Notes: generated by a model from the sequence alone, not told the origin. 64,000 nucleotides of DNA from Paenibacillus sp. FSL R7-0337 (GCF_037969875.1 NZ_CP150218.1:5456001-5520000); one strand, 5' to 3'; counted from the first letter of the stretch, positions 32,671 to 41,572 are shown. Program-made: numbers and translations.

Positions 32671-34566
32671 ATGAAGTTAGCATCAACCAAAACAGCCGCA
32701 GTCTTCATTATGCTGCTGCTTGTAATAACCATCATTCCAGCGGGAATCGCCATAGAATGGGACGGACATACAGAAGCGGAAATTCCATCCTGGGAGCTGA
32801 AGTGGGAAACGGCTGGGAATAGCGGTATAGAAGCTGCAACGGCAGGGCCGGCCGCCGAATGGACGCGGGTACGGGCCAGGGAGGCCAGGCCCCTTCCGCC
32901 ATCTGGTACCCCTTCCGCTTGGATGCGGCTTACCTTGCCCCCTACTGGAGCAACTTCCGCTATTCTGATCGATAGAGTATTTGGCGACAACCTGAAAGCA
33001 TATATAGACAACCGGCTAATCTACGATTCCAGCGGGGATGTGGAATATAGCGGCAACAAGGTGCTGATTCCGATCCCGGCGCTAGACAGTGCGAAGCCGC
33101 TCTATCTGTGGAATGCGGGAAGCGGGGAGTTTGGAATCGAGGGGGATGTAAGGGTCGGCAGCTATAATCAGCTGCTGTCCTTTTATGTGAAGCAGGATCT
33201 GGTGGACGTTGTGCTCGGAGCCGCCATGATCTTCATGGCTGGAGCGTTGCTGATCTGCCTGCTGTTCCTTAAGCCTGAATTTTTCTACAGCGGTTTCTTT
33301 CTGGCCCTGGTCATCCTGTCCTTTGGAGTGCTGCTGCTGACATACTCTCCGTTTCTGACGCTGATTTTAAGCCGGGGGGATCGTCTGAGACAGATCAGCT
33401 TCGATTTGGCCCTGTTTACCATTATGCCGGCGTTCACGCTTTATTTTGAACAGTTATTCGGACCGGGCAAGCGGGGCTTCACTACCCGTGTGCGTAAATT
33501 TCAACTGGCATATTCCCTGATCTGTACCGCAGCGCTTATTCTGAATGCCGCACTTTCCTTCCGGCTGGACGCGCTGTATGCTGTTCTGACTATTAACGCA
33601 ACCGGTGTACTAATGATTGCCCAGTTTGTCTACCTGCTGTATCTGGCGTTTTCTTATGCCCGCAGGGGCAATTCAGATGCCATCCTTTTCACTGCCGGCT
33701 TCTCCGTATTTGCCTTGGTCTCCGTGGCGGAGCTGCTGCGTTACTTCCTTTCAATGGAGAGATATCATCTGTACTGGTGGAAATGGGGCATGGTGGTATT
33801 CATTCTTTCCCTGATTGCTATTCTGGGGAAACGGTTTGCGGGAAGCCATGAGAAGGCGCTGGAATACGCCAGGGAGCTGGAGAAATTCAATAATGAGCTG
33901 CAGCGTTCGGAGAAAATGGAGATTATCAGTGAGCTTGCCGCCTCGGTGGCCCATGAGGTGCGTAATCCGCTCCAGGTCACGCGCGGGTTCCTGCAGATTC
34001 TGGGGGAGCGCTCCGGCAATAAGGAGAAGGAGTATCTGAAGATGGCTGTGGGGGAGCTGGACCGGGCCTCGGTGATCATTACCGATTTCCTGACCTTTGC
34101 GAAGCCGGGCTTGGATATCGTGGATGTATTCGAAGTCTCGGGGGAGCTGAGGCATGTGTCGGGAATCCTGTTGCCGCTGGCTAATTTGCAGGGCGGCTCG
34201 ATAGATCTGCGTCTGCAGCAGGAGCTTCAAGTGACGGGCAGTCCGGCCAAGTTCAAGCAGGCATTTATTAATCTGATCAAGAACAGCATTGAATCACTGC
34301 AGGAGGAGGGGCAGATTGTCGTAACGGCCTGGAGAACAGGCAACTGGGTAATCATCAGCGTGAAGGATAACGGCGAGGGGATGAAGGTCAGCGAGCTGGC
34401 CCGGCTGGGAGAACCGTATTACTCCAATAAGACCAAGGGCACGGGGCTTGGCCTCATGGTCACCTTCCGTATTATTGAAGCAATGAACGGCACGATTAAG
34501 TTCAACAGCCGCAAGGGCGAAGGGACCGAGGTGCTTATTAAATTGCCGGCCTCCACCAGGAATTAG
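32671..34566 (+). CDS. Sensor histidine kinase with 7TMR-DISM-like sensor, paralog 1
   Basis: A 631-residue membrane kinase. Residues 1-27 are a signal or first membrane segment, followed by about 150 extracellular residues with a jelly-roll-like pattern, then seven hydrophobic helices (about 178-390) of 7TMR-DISM type. The HisKA domain has the H box ASVAHEVRNPLQV (His428). The ATPase domain has an N box (FKQAFINLIKNSIES), DNGEGM and GTGLGL. H and N boxes resemble sporulation/KinB-type kinases. No response regulator is adjacent, so it probably feeds a phosphorelay (Spo0F-like, inferred). The next gene is a paralog with near-identical kinase core. GAGGTG serves as ribosome site. Confidence 0.9.
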   Translation: MKLASTKTAAVFIMLLLVITIIPAGIAIEWDGHTEAEIPSWELKWETAGNSGIEAATAGPAAEWTRVRAREARPLPPSGTPSAWMRLTLPPTGATSAILIDRVFGDNLKAYIDNRLIYDSSGDVEYSGNKVLIPIPALDSAKPLYLWNAGSGEFGIEGDVRVGSYNQLLSFYVKQDLVDVVLGAAMIFMAGALLICLLFLKPEFFYSGFFLALVILSFGVLLLTYSPFLTLILSRGDRLRQISFDLALFTIMPAFTLYFEQLFGPGKRGFTTRVRKFQLAYSLICTAALILNAALSFRLDALYAVLTINATGVLMIAQFVYLLYLAFSYARRGNSDAILFTAGFSVFALVSVAELLRYFLSMERYHLYWWKWGMVVFILSLIAILGKRFAGSHEKALEYARELEKFNNELQRSEKMEIISELAASVAHEVRNPLQVTRGFLQILGERSGNKEKEYLKMAVGELDRASVIITDFLTFAKPGLDIVDVFEVSGELRHVSGILLPLANLQGGSIDLRLQQELQVTGSPAKFKQAFINLIKNSIESLQEEGQIVVTAWRTGNWVIISVKDNGEGMKVSELARLGEPYYSNKTKGTGLGLMVTFRIIEAMNGTIKFNSRKGEGTEVLIKLPASTRN

Positions 34567-34672
34567 TAAAAATTTTGGTTTATTCCGTTTTTTTGAAGGA
34601 ATGGGCAGAGTATGGGGCGAAATAGTAACACTACAGAACTTTGCTTCTAAAACTATCCTCTGAGGTGCTTGC

Positions 34673-36592
34673 ATGTCTTTGATGGTCAAAAGTTTACATA
34701 CAGCGTTAGTATTGTTTCTGCTTTGCCTAACTTGCGGAAGCCTCCTGGTGTCCGCGCAAAGTGCCTCCCCTGCCAGTGAGATCAGACATTGGCAGATGAA
34801 GTGGCAGGAGGGGCCGGATGATGGCGGACTCCAGGCTCCGGTAACGGAAGACCAGGGGTGGATCGATGTGGAGGCGAAGGCCGAGATGCCGCTCAAGCCT
34901 TCCGGGGTATCGTCTGCCTGGACCAAGATTACTTTGCCCTCCTATCATTACGTGTCCCCCTCCGTCTATATTCAGACGATCTATGCGCTGCATGTGAAGG
35001 TGTATGTGGAGGACCGGCTGGTTTTTGAAGGGGATCGCGGCTTTATTATGGATAATTATTCCTTGCTTGTGCCTCTGGATATGCGGGATAACGGAAAGAC
35101 GCTCTATATCTGGACGCAGACGCTCCAGGACCGGATCGGAATCAAAGAGCAGGTGATGCTCGGTGAGCACAGTATTCTAATCAAGGACTATATCAAAAAC
35201 GGGCTTATAGATGTGATTCTGGGCGGCGCTTTTATCTTTGTGGCGGCGGTTCTGTTTGTGTGCGCATTTTTCCTGAACAAGGAGTATTTCCCCGTGGCAG
35301 CTTCGCTCTCCATTGTCATTGCCTCTACCGGTGTGCTATCTGTAACCTACTCGCCCTTTATGTATACCTTCTATAGCTATTTAGGCGGGCTCAATGTAAT
35401 TTTGTTCGATGTGGCACTGTTGTCCCTGTTACCCGCCCTGACCTTCCTGTTCGAGAAAATATTCGGCGCAGGCAAATACGGCATCATCCGCAGGTTCCGC
35501 AAATTCCAGATGGCCTATTCCTTATTCTGCTGTCTTCTCCTTATTATTAATGCTCTATCCGGGGGCCGGTATGTGGAATTCTACTACTTCATCTCCACCA
35601 ACATTATCGGCATTATTATGATTCTACAATTCATTCTGCTGATCGGCTGCGTAATTGTGTTCTCCCTGAAGCGCAACAAGGATGCGATCATCTTCGCATG
35701 CGGCTTCGGTACGGCTGCTCTTACCGGGATCTTGGAGCTGCTGTGGTATTATTTCAGACGCGGTAATTATGATCTCTTCTACTGGAAATGGGCGCTGGTT
35801 GTATTCATTCTCTCGCTGATTGTGATTCTGGGGCGGCGGCTGGCGCAGAACCACAGCCAAGTGGTGAAGTATTCGCAGGAGCTGGAGCTGTTCAACAACG
35901 AATTGCAGCGTTCGGAGAAAATGGAGATTATCAGCGAGCTGGCAGCATCGGTAGCCCATGAAGTACGTAACCCGCTCCAGGTGACCCGGGGGTTCCTCCA
36001 GCTACTCAGTGAGAAGTCGAGCGGGGACGAGCAGAGATACTTGTCCATGGCGCTCAGTGAGCTGGACCGGGCGGCGAGTATTATTACCGATTTTCTGACC
36101 TTTGCCAAGCCGGAATTTGAACATGTCTCCCTGCTGTATGTGAATGAAGAGTTCATGCATATCCAGAGCATACTGCTGCCATTATGCCATTTGAACGGGG
36201 GCAAAATGATTCTGGAGGTGGAAGACGGTCTGTGGGTCAAAGGGAATTCCTCGAAATTCAAGCAGGCGATGATTAATATCATCAAGAACAGCATTGAATC
36301 CCTGGGGGAGGAAGGTACAATTCATCTGCTGGCCTACAGCCGGGGGGATAAGGTGCATATTCATATTAAGGATAACGGGGCAGGCATGGAACCGGCTGTA
36401 CTTAGCCGTCTGGGCGAGCCGTATTTCTCCTCCAACAAGACGAAGGGTACAGGGCTAGGGCTGATGGTTACCTTCCGTATTATTGAGGCGATGGAGGGCG
36501 AAATCCGCTTTATGAGCAAAAAAGGAGCCGGAACCGAGTCCATCACCCTTCTGCCGCGTGCAGAAGGACCGGACGATTCCAACTCCCGATAA
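34673..36592 (+). CDS. Sensor histidine kinase with 7TMR-DISM-like sensor, paralog 2
   Basis: A 639-residue kinase with the same plan as the previous gene: signal/TM to about 27, extracellular beta domain to about 175, seven helices to about 395, then HisKA with His429 in ASVAHEVRNPLQV and a full ATPase domain (DNGAGM, GTGLGL). The stretch RSEKMEIISELAASVAHEVR is identical in both paralogs, while the extracellular domains differ clearly. This suggests duplication followed by sensor divergence. It ends only 18 bp from the stop of the opposing Trp-ending peptide gene. No response regulator is linked. Confidence 0.9.
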   Translation: MSLMVKSLHTALVLFLLCLTCGSLLVSAQSASPASEIRHWQMKWQEGPDDGGLQAPVTEDQGWIDVEAKAEMPLKPSGVSSAWTKITLPSYHYVSPSVYIQTIYALHVKVYVEDRLVFEGDRGFIMDNYSLLVPLDMRDNGKTLYIWTQTLQDRIGIKEQVMLGEHSILIKDYIKNGLIDVILGGAFIFVAAVLFVCAFFLNKEYFPVAASLSIVIASTGVLSVTYSPFMYTFYSYLGGLNVILFDVALLSLLPALTFLFEKIFGAGKYGIIRRFRKFQMAYSLFCCLLLIINALSGGRYVEFYYFISTNIIGIIMILQFILLIGCVIVFSLKRNKDAIIFACGFGTAALTGILELLWYYFRRGNYDLFYWKWALVVFILSLIVILGRRLAQNHSQVVKYSQELELFNNELQRSEKMEIISELAASVAHEVRNPLQVTRGFLQLLSEKSSGDEQRYLSMALSELDRAASIITDFLTFAKPEFEHVSLLYVNEEFMHIQSILLPLCHLNGGKMILEVEDGLWVKGNSSKFKQAMINIIKNSIESLGEEGTIHLLAYSRGDKVHIHIKDNGAGMEPAVLSRLGEPYFSSNKTKGTGLGLMVTFRIIEAMEGEIRFMSKKGAGTESITLLPRAEGPDDSNSR

Positions 36593-36610
36593 TAGTATGA
36601 CTTGAGGATG

Positions 36611-36850
36611 CTACCAGGTTCCCATTGGGGTGATACGTGTCTTCATTACATCGGAAGACGGGCTTGGGGGAATGACCAGGTAGAATTCATTCGAGCCTTC
36701 CTCTACGGTCTTCAGTGTAATGTTGTCAGGAAGGTTAATGCCCAGCGCTTCCTGGAGTGCTGCCTTCGGATCTGCAAGCAGTCTTTGTTTGAATGCCGGA
36801 TCTTCCCACGCCTTCTGAATTACCTGATTCTTAAGAACTCCTACTGACAA
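36611..36850 (-). CDS. NHLP-leader-type precursor peptide ending in Thr-Trp (candidate prenylated peptide)
   Basis: A 79-residue precursor. The first about 55 residues match the nitrile-hydratase-alpha-like (NHLP) leader pattern: LKNQVIQKAWEDPAFKQRLL, then ADPKAALQEALGINLPD. The tail PPSPSSDVMKTRITPMGTW ends with Trp79 as the last residue. I choose TTG 36850 because AAAGGGTG lies 6 nt upstream; a GTG at 36859 would overlap that site. The gene follows, on the same strand and 83 bp away, a ComQ-like isoprenoid-synthase-type enzyme. In ComX pheromones a Trp near the C-terminus is prenylated by ComQ. A prenylated RiPP or pheromone is therefore inferred. No Gly-Gly cleavage site and no exporter gene nearby. 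Confidence 0.8.
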   Translation of the reverse strand: MSVGVLKNQVIQKAWEDPAFKQRLLADPKAALQEALGINLPDNITLKTVEEGSNEFYLVIPPSPSSDVMKTRITPMGTW

Positions 36851-36888
36851 TACAATCACCCTTTCAAAATGGTTATAATTGCCTTTTT

Positions 36889-36899
36889 AGTATAGCATA
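36889..36899 (-). promoter_or_regulatory. Extended -10 element for the precursor peptide gene
   Basis: On the minus strand TGCTATACT (TG-N-TATACT, 36889-36897) lies about 40 bp before the TTG start and in the gap after the upstream enzyme gene. It suggests that the peptide also has its own promoter. The -35 region is weak. Confidence 0.5.
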
Positions 36900-36933
36900 G
36901 GCCATTCTATAATTCTATTGCTATTTGTATAAA

Positions 36934-37893
36934 TTATGAGAGGTTTGCGTGCGTAGATAGCCAGTAATCCAGCCCCCCGCCCAGCAGCAATTGCTTCTGT
37001 GCTTCAATGGCAGCGGCGATCTGCTGCAGATTCTGCACGAGCATGAGATGGAAGGATACCAGCAAGGGCAGCTGCAAGCCGGCCTCTTCCAGCATCAGAT
37101 GGTTGGCCTGGGCCGTTGCCGTATATTCAGTAAATCCGCCTGCTACATATATGAAGTCCTTCACTGCTGCTACGGTCAGCGGTTCTCCCGCGGCAATCCC
37201 TGTACAGGATCGTACCAGTGACAGCAGGCAGTTGTAGCTGCCGTCCTCCAGATCCTGCTCCCAATCTTCGTAGTCGTCAAGCAGCTGGAGGGTCAGCAGC
37301 ACGGTGTGAATCATCTCTTCGGCTTCGGGAATGGACGAGGACTGGCTGGAGAGCAGCAGCGCGGCTGTACTGCTAAGCTTAAGCGGGCTGGCCTTATGAG
37401 AGATACGGATACGGTCATTCAGGTAGTAATCGCTGCCGGCTTCACTGCTCACACTGTCTGCCCACTCGCTGATGTAACGGCTGAAGCAGGACCAGAAGGG
37501 GGAATCTGCCGGGAATAGCGGAAGGTAGGTAGCCAGAAACTCCACATAGAGCAGATTGGCAAGCGGCAGCGCTTGCGCAGCCGAGGCCTCCGGACTGTCC
37601 ATCAGGTCATCCTGGAGGAAGAAGTAGAGCATGAGGAAGACGTTACCTGCGGACATCCTGCGGGCCAGTTCAGGATTCAGGCCACAAGGGTCCTGGAGCC
37701 AGAAGGGTAGCAAGTAACAGATATAATTCTTGTTGCTGTCCGGGTTGAACACGTTGAACTGATTGAGATACGACAGGCCGCGGGCGTTAAGCGGCTCTGG
37801 AAACGCAGAGATCACCCTGCGGTTCTCCTCAAAAACTACACGGAGCTCGTCCTCATAAGCATGAAGCCAATCCATAGGCTTGTCCCCTGTCAA
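36934..37893 (-). CDS. Class I isoprenoid-synthase-like enzyme (ComQ-like), partner of the peptide
   Basis: A 319-residue, probably all-helical protein. It carries two aspartate clusters at the right distance for the isoprenyl-diphosphate-synthase fold: FFLQDDLMDSP (DD at 95-96, D99) and LLDDYEDWEQD (206-210). Overall similarity is closer to ComQ-type or unassigned class 1 isoprenoid enzymes than to a housekeeping FPP synthase. TTG 37893 has AAGGAG 9 nt upstream; ATG 37875 (AGGGG 8 nt upstream) is an alternative. Its only same-strand partner is the Trp-ending peptide directly downstream. I infer that it attaches an isoprenoid group to that peptide. Confidence 0.72.
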   Translation of the reverse strand: MTGDKPMDWLHAYEDELRVVFEENRRVISAFPEPLNARGLSYLNQFNVFNPDSNKNYICYLLPFWLQDPCGLNPELARRMSAGNVFLMLYFFLQDDLMDSPEASAAQALPLANLLYVEFLATYLPLFPADSPFWSCFSRYISEWADSVSSEAGSDYYLNDRIRISHKASPLKLSSTAALLLSSQSSSIPEAEEMIHTVLLTLQLLDDYEDWEQDLEDGSYNCLLSLVRSCTGIAAGEPLTVAAVKDFIYVAGGFTEYTATAQANHLMLEEAGLQLPLLVSFHLMLVQNLQQIAAAIEAQKQLLLGGGLDYWLSTHANLS

Positions 37894-38023
37894 TTATGTA
37901 TTCTCCTTCTAATAATAGGCAAAAAGTGGTTATTCGATCCTATTATAATCCTGCGGTGGTCCTATTTCAATCCTAAGTTTGTTGCTGTATGGCTCAGTAT
38001 CACCGGAGGAACAGTAGTGTACC

Positions 38024-38089
38024 AAAAAAAGAAACCGCCCTTTGGTGAAATGGAGTACTCACACAACCATTTCAAAGGAGAGGTTTCTT
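38024..38089 (-). terminator. Long intrinsic terminator of the GH20 gene
   Basis: A stem of about 24 bp: AAGAAACC and TGAAATGG on one arm pair with CCATTTCA and GGTTTCTT on the other, with few mismatches. On the minus strand it is followed by a run of seven T. It lies 35 bp after the hexosaminidase stop. Confidence 0.9.
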
Positions 38090-38123
38090 AAGTATGTTCC
38101 ATTGTGTTCTTACGTAATGTAGT

Positions 38124-40055
38124 CTACCGAACAGCCTCTGCATCCAGCTTGGCGGCAAGTGCGGTATATTCCCCGCGCAGGCGGACCAGCTTCGAGATGC
38201 TGCGCTCCAAGCCGCCCGGCCGGTTGCGACGGGTCCATAGCTGGCGGTACTGGTGGAGCAGCAGATCCAGGTCATGGATCAGCGCCTGAACCTTCGCTGC
38301 CTTAAGCTTCGGATCGGCTGCGGCGAGCTGCTGCTTGAGCCGGGTGAGCTGCACGGCATGCTTCACGAAGTGTATGCCGCTGCGCAGCTCTTCTATGACC
38401 AGCCCGGCATCGCTGCATTCCAGAACCGGCTGCTCAAGCCTGGCTTCGAGGCCAAGAATGTATTGCTCCAATTGGTGAAGCTGCTCTACAGGCAGCTTCA
38501 CAGCCAGCTGAACATGCTCCAGATGGCTGCGCAGCAGCATGGACATCTCCGTATCATTCGGGCGGACTGTGCCCGACTCCAGCTTGTAGTAGTTGCCCAG
38601 ATCAAGCAGCAGTTGCCCGATGGTTCCTGAGCGGTCTTGGAAGACTGCCGTGTTCAGATAATGAGCCACATCCGCCTCCAGATTCCCCTCTACATTCCAG
38701 GCCAACGCTGCCCCGTAAGCGAATCCGGCATAGCTGACCGGCAGATGCTGCCAGTGGCCGAAATCGCCCCAATCGGTAATCAGGTAGCCGATAGCGCCGT
38801 TTCTCTTGCCATGTACCGCAGCGCTGCGCAGATTGGCGAGCATGTTGTCGGTCCGCCCGGTGAGCGAGTTCCAGGAGCTGGTTCCCGGACAGACATAGAA
38901 CGGGATGCCTGCTTCCTTGAATTTGCGGGTATCCGCTTCAAAAGGATGAGCCGCGCTGTACCCCCACTCCATGGCGATGATATCCTTCGGCAGCCGGGGG
39001 ATCAGCTCGGGATGCTGGATGATGATATCGCCCCAGAACTGCATGGTTTTACCGCGCTGCTTGACCAGTCCATGAATCTTCTGCAGGAAGGAGAGGTACA
39101 GCTCGCCTTTGCCGGAAGACTCCGCCAACGCCTGGCTTGCGCCAAGTCCCAGTTCATAGGTCTCATCGCAGCCGACATTGAACATCTCTGAGCTGAAGTA
39201 GGGAAGGAGGTCATCGTACATCGAGCCCAGGAGCTGCAATACCTCAGGGTCTTCCGTATGGAAGGTCCCGGGAGGCATGAACAATCCTTCCGGGTATAAA
39301 TCGCTATCAACCATCTGATCCGGGAGCATGAAGCCTGCGGGGATCTCCGCCAGATGGTTGAACTCCGGCCGGGTCAGCCAGCCCTCCATATGGCCGAAGC
39401 TGTTCTGGTTTGGCACCAGCTCAATATACCGCTCGCGGCAGTAGGCATCTAAGCGCAGAATTTCATCGCCGGTGAGCGGAGTTTCCAGCTCCCATACCTG
39501 CGGGAAGGACTCGTAAGCAAATGGAGCTCCTTCTATATATAGCTGCAGCTGATTCAGCTTGAGATCCGCCATGAGATCAATGATCCGGTACAGGGTATCC
39601 AGCGTGGGGATTTTGTTGCGGCTGATATCAAGCATCAGTCCTCTGGCTGCGAAATCCGGCTGATCGCAGATATGCAGATAAGGCAGCGTCCGGCCGTACT
39701 GCTGCAGGAGCTGCTTCAGCGTCGCGGCTGCATAATAAGCACCTTGCGGCGAACCGTAAGCGGCAATTAGGCCTTTTTCGTTAACGTGCAGCTCATAGGC
39801 TCCTTCTGCAAGTAGTGCGTTATAGTGGAAAGTACAAGCCGGAACTGCGGCAGACCGCTGCCCTATGGACAGAGGCAAACTGAGACGGACCACCTCGGAA
39901 GCGGTCTGTTGAAGCCTGCGGGCTGCGGGAAGGGCGGACAACGGGTCCTCACCGGCCAGCACAATGCTGCCCCGGGAAGGAAGGTGGAACTGTCCTGCGG
40001 ATACCGTGATCTTATGCGGCCGTGGAAAAAGCTGTAAGTGAACATCATCAGACAT
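38124..40055 (-). CDS. Glycoside hydrolase family 20 beta-N-acetylhexosaminidase
   Basis: A 643-residue enzyme without signal peptide, so probably cytosolic. Residues about 5-125 form the GH20b N-domain (LFPRPHKI...GSPQGAYYAAATLKQLLQQ). The TIM barrel starts at ARGLMLDISRNKIPTLDTLY. The catalytic Asp-Glu pair of GH20 appears in FNVGCDETYELG near residue 293, required for substrate-assisted catalysis. The last about 150 residues are helical and of unknown role. AGAGGTG lies 9 nt before ATG. It is divergent from an AraC-type regulator 84 bp away, which probably controls it. It would release HexNAc from imported oligosaccharides. Confidence 0.88.
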   Translation of the reverse strand: MSDDVHLQLFPRPHKITVSAGQFHLPSRGSIVLAGEDPLSALPAARRLQQTASEVVRLSLPLSIGQRSAAVPACTFHYNALLAEGAYELHVNEKGLIAAYGSPQGAYYAAATLKQLLQQYGRTLPYLHICDQPDFAARGLMLDISRNKIPTLDTLYRIIDLMADLKLNQLQLYIEGAPFAYESFPQVWELETPLTGDEILRLDAYCRERYIELVPNQNSFGHMEGWLTRPEFNHLAEIPAGFMLPDQMVDSDLYPEGLFMPPGTFHTEDPEVLQLLGSMYDDLLPYFSSEMFNVGCDETYELGLGASQALAESSGKGELYLSFLQKIHGLVKQRGKTMQFWGDIIIQHPELIPRLPKDIIAMEWGYSAAHPFEADTRKFKEAGIPFYVCPGTSSWNSLTGRTDNMLANLRSAAVHGKRNGAIGYLITDWGDFGHWQHLPVSYAGFAYGAALAWNVEGNLEADVAHYLNTAVFQDRSGTIGQLLLDLGNYYKLESGTVRPNDTEMSMLLRSHLEHVQLAVKLPVEQLHQLEQYILGLEARLEQPVLECSDAGLVIEELRSGIHFVKHAVQLTRLKQQLAAADPKLKAAKVQALIHDLDLLLHQYRQLWTRRNRPGGLERSISKLVRLRGEYTALAAKLDAEAVR

Positions 40056-40139
40056 AGCGTGGACACCTCTTATTCATGTAGAATATGATCATCTTCATTA
40101 TCAACATATCACTCCTGAACACATGGAGGAATGCAGTGT

Positions 40140-40994
40140 ATGCCCAAGCTCATGGATTATATGATCAGTCCCTATCCTGTAAGAATTATTGATCCGAAGG
40201 TGGAGGCCGCAAGGCTGCGCCTGAAGTCGATCCGTATCGGGCAAGCCGGCCATCTGCCGGGAAGAACGTTGTTTCGTTCGGGTGTCACCTTTGAACACTG
40301 GGCCCTTGTATATATAGTCGCAGGAGGCGGAACTTATACGGAGAACGGAGGACCAGAGCAGCAGGTCCGGGAGGGAAGCCTGTTTTTTTTCAGACCCGGC
40401 TGCAGCTACAGCTTCGGACCGCCACCTGGCGGGTATTGGGATGAATACTATATTAATTTCAGCGGAAGCCGTGTCACAGAGTGGCTGGAAGCCGGAATGA
40501 TTGCGGGTGGAGAGGTAACCCGGGGGGATAAGGCGGAAGAGCTGAAAGCCTCCTTTGAAAAGGTTCTGGCGTACATGACCGGGGATGTTCCCGGTGAGGC
40601 GGACCGGGCTGCGCTGCTGCTGGAGGAGATGCTGCTGGAATACTCGCTGCAGCTCCAGGGCAGCCGCCGCCCATGGCAGCAGGAAGCCATGCCGCTGATC
40701 CGTGAGGCGCTGAATGCCTGCATCTATGAGAAGCCGGATCTGCCGCGCATAGCCGAAGACCTGCACCTGTCCATGTCTACACTCCGGCGCACCGTGCGGC
40801 GGAGCAGCGGGTACCCCCTGCATGAATATATCCACCGGCTGAAGATGGCCGAGGCCAAGCATTTGCTGCTAAATACCTCCCTGCAGGTGCAGGAGATAGC
40901 GGGAATGCTTCATTATAGGGATAGTTTTTATTTTTCAAGGTTATTCAAAAAATATATGGGCCTCTCTCCGCAGATCTGCCGGAATCATATATGA
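40140..40994 (+). CDS. AraC-family transcription regulator
   Basis: A 284-residue regulator. The N-terminal half is a cupin-like sugar-sensing domain (FEHWALVYIVAGGGTYTENG; REGSLFFFRPGCSYSF). The C-terminal about 100 residues carry two helix-turn-helix motifs (PRIAEDLHLSMSTLRRTVRR and VQEIAGMLHYRDSFYFSRLF, followed by KKYMGLSPQ). ATG 40140 is preferred since GGAGG at 40125-40129 is 10 nt away, against 1 nt for ATG 40131. It is divergent from the GH20 gene and is its likely activator, with a HexNAc-containing inducer inferred. Confidence 0.9.
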   Translation: MPKLMDYMISPYPVRIIDPKVEAARLRLKSIRIGQAGHLPGRTLFRSGVTFEHWALVYIVAGGGTYTENGGPEQQVREGSLFFFRPGCSYSFGPPPGGYWDEYYINFSGSRVTEWLEAGMIAGGEVTRGDKAEELKASFEKVLAYMTGDVPGEADRAALLLEEMLLEYSLQLQGSRRPWQQEAMPLIREALNACIYEKPDLPRIAEDLHLSMSTLRRTVRRSSGYPLHEYIHRLKMAEAKHLLLNTSLQVQEIAGMLHYRDSFYFSRLFKKYMGLSPQICRNHI

Positions 40995-41123
40995 CAAGTG
41001 GAAATAGAAGAATAAGGTATCTTGTGAAACATATAAATTCTTATGTTTTATAAAAAAAACGACATTTTTCTACTTATTTCCTCAAAATGATCTTGGAATA
41101 ATGTCGTATTTTGCAGATTTTTG

Positions 41124-41153
41124 TTGACACGCAGAAAAAAACAGTGCTATGCT
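41124..41153 (+). promoter_or_regulatory. Promoter of the small CxxC protein gene
   Basis: TTGACA (41124-41129), 18 bp spacer, TATGCT (41148-41153). The sequence after it holds three TCTAGA-type repeats (about 41152, 41170 and 41186) in the presumed untranslated leader, possibly an operator. Confidence 0.7.
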
Positions 41154-41211
41154 CTAGATAATATTAGCAGTTCTAGAATAGTACTTCTAGACTATGCCGG
41201 AGATGAGACTA

Positions 41212-41382
41212 TTGAGAGAGTATTACTGCATCAGTTGCCGCAGTCTCCATAAAGTGGTAGGACCTAGTCATACCTTGCGTATTTTGTCCACCGGGTATCA
41301 TATCGTTGGCGAACAGCGCTATCAAATTTGTATATGCAATGAGGCCAAGCTGGAGCAGGTTGTTCCGGCGGCGACTGAATAG
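41212..41382 (+). CDS. Small CxxC/CxC protein of unknown function
   Basis: A 56-residue protein starting at TTG 41212 (GGAG at 41199-41202, 9 nt upstream); an ATG at 41194 without ribosome site would add six residues. It has YYCISCRS near the start and QICICNE near the end, a possible four-Cys zinc site. A clear sigma-A promoter and a terminator flank it, so it is likely expressed. I do not recognise the family. Confidence 0.6.
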   Translation: MREYYCISCRSLHKVVGPSHTLRILSTGYHIVGEQRYQICICNEAKLEQVVPAATE

Positions 41383-41428
41383 ACTGTGCCGGGTGAACTC
41401 ACCGGATAACTGAAGACATCCTGTCTTT

Positions 41429-41463
41429 CGAAGAGCCTGTCCCTGGAGGGAGAGGCTCTTTGT
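41429..41463 (+). terminator. Intrinsic terminator after the small CxxC gene
   Basis: AAGAGCCT pairs with AGGCTCTT, with CCCT/AGGG pairing in the loop, then a short TTTG. Stem is good, T-run short. Confidence 0.7.
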
Positions 41464-41489
41464 CATGACCGGAGCGGAACTGGATAATA

Positions 41490-41505
41490 TTGCATACGCT
41501 ATCAT
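41490..41505. promoter_or_regulatory. cre-like box 1 (CcpA type)
   Basis: TTGCATACGCTATCAT fits the cre pattern WTGNAARCGNWWWCAW with one mismatch. It lies 112 bp before the -35 box of the two-component operon. Confidence 0.5.
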
Positions 41506-41572
41506 TTGAGAAGATGGATAGAGCTGGTTAATTTTTCATGAAAAAAGAATAATTATACCCATTTTATTTTCA

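Noticed and set aside
37861..38091. Plus-strand 76-codon frame upstream of the ComQ-like gene
   Set aside because: It overlaps the start of the ComQ-like gene in antisense and runs through the long terminator hairpin of the GH20 gene.
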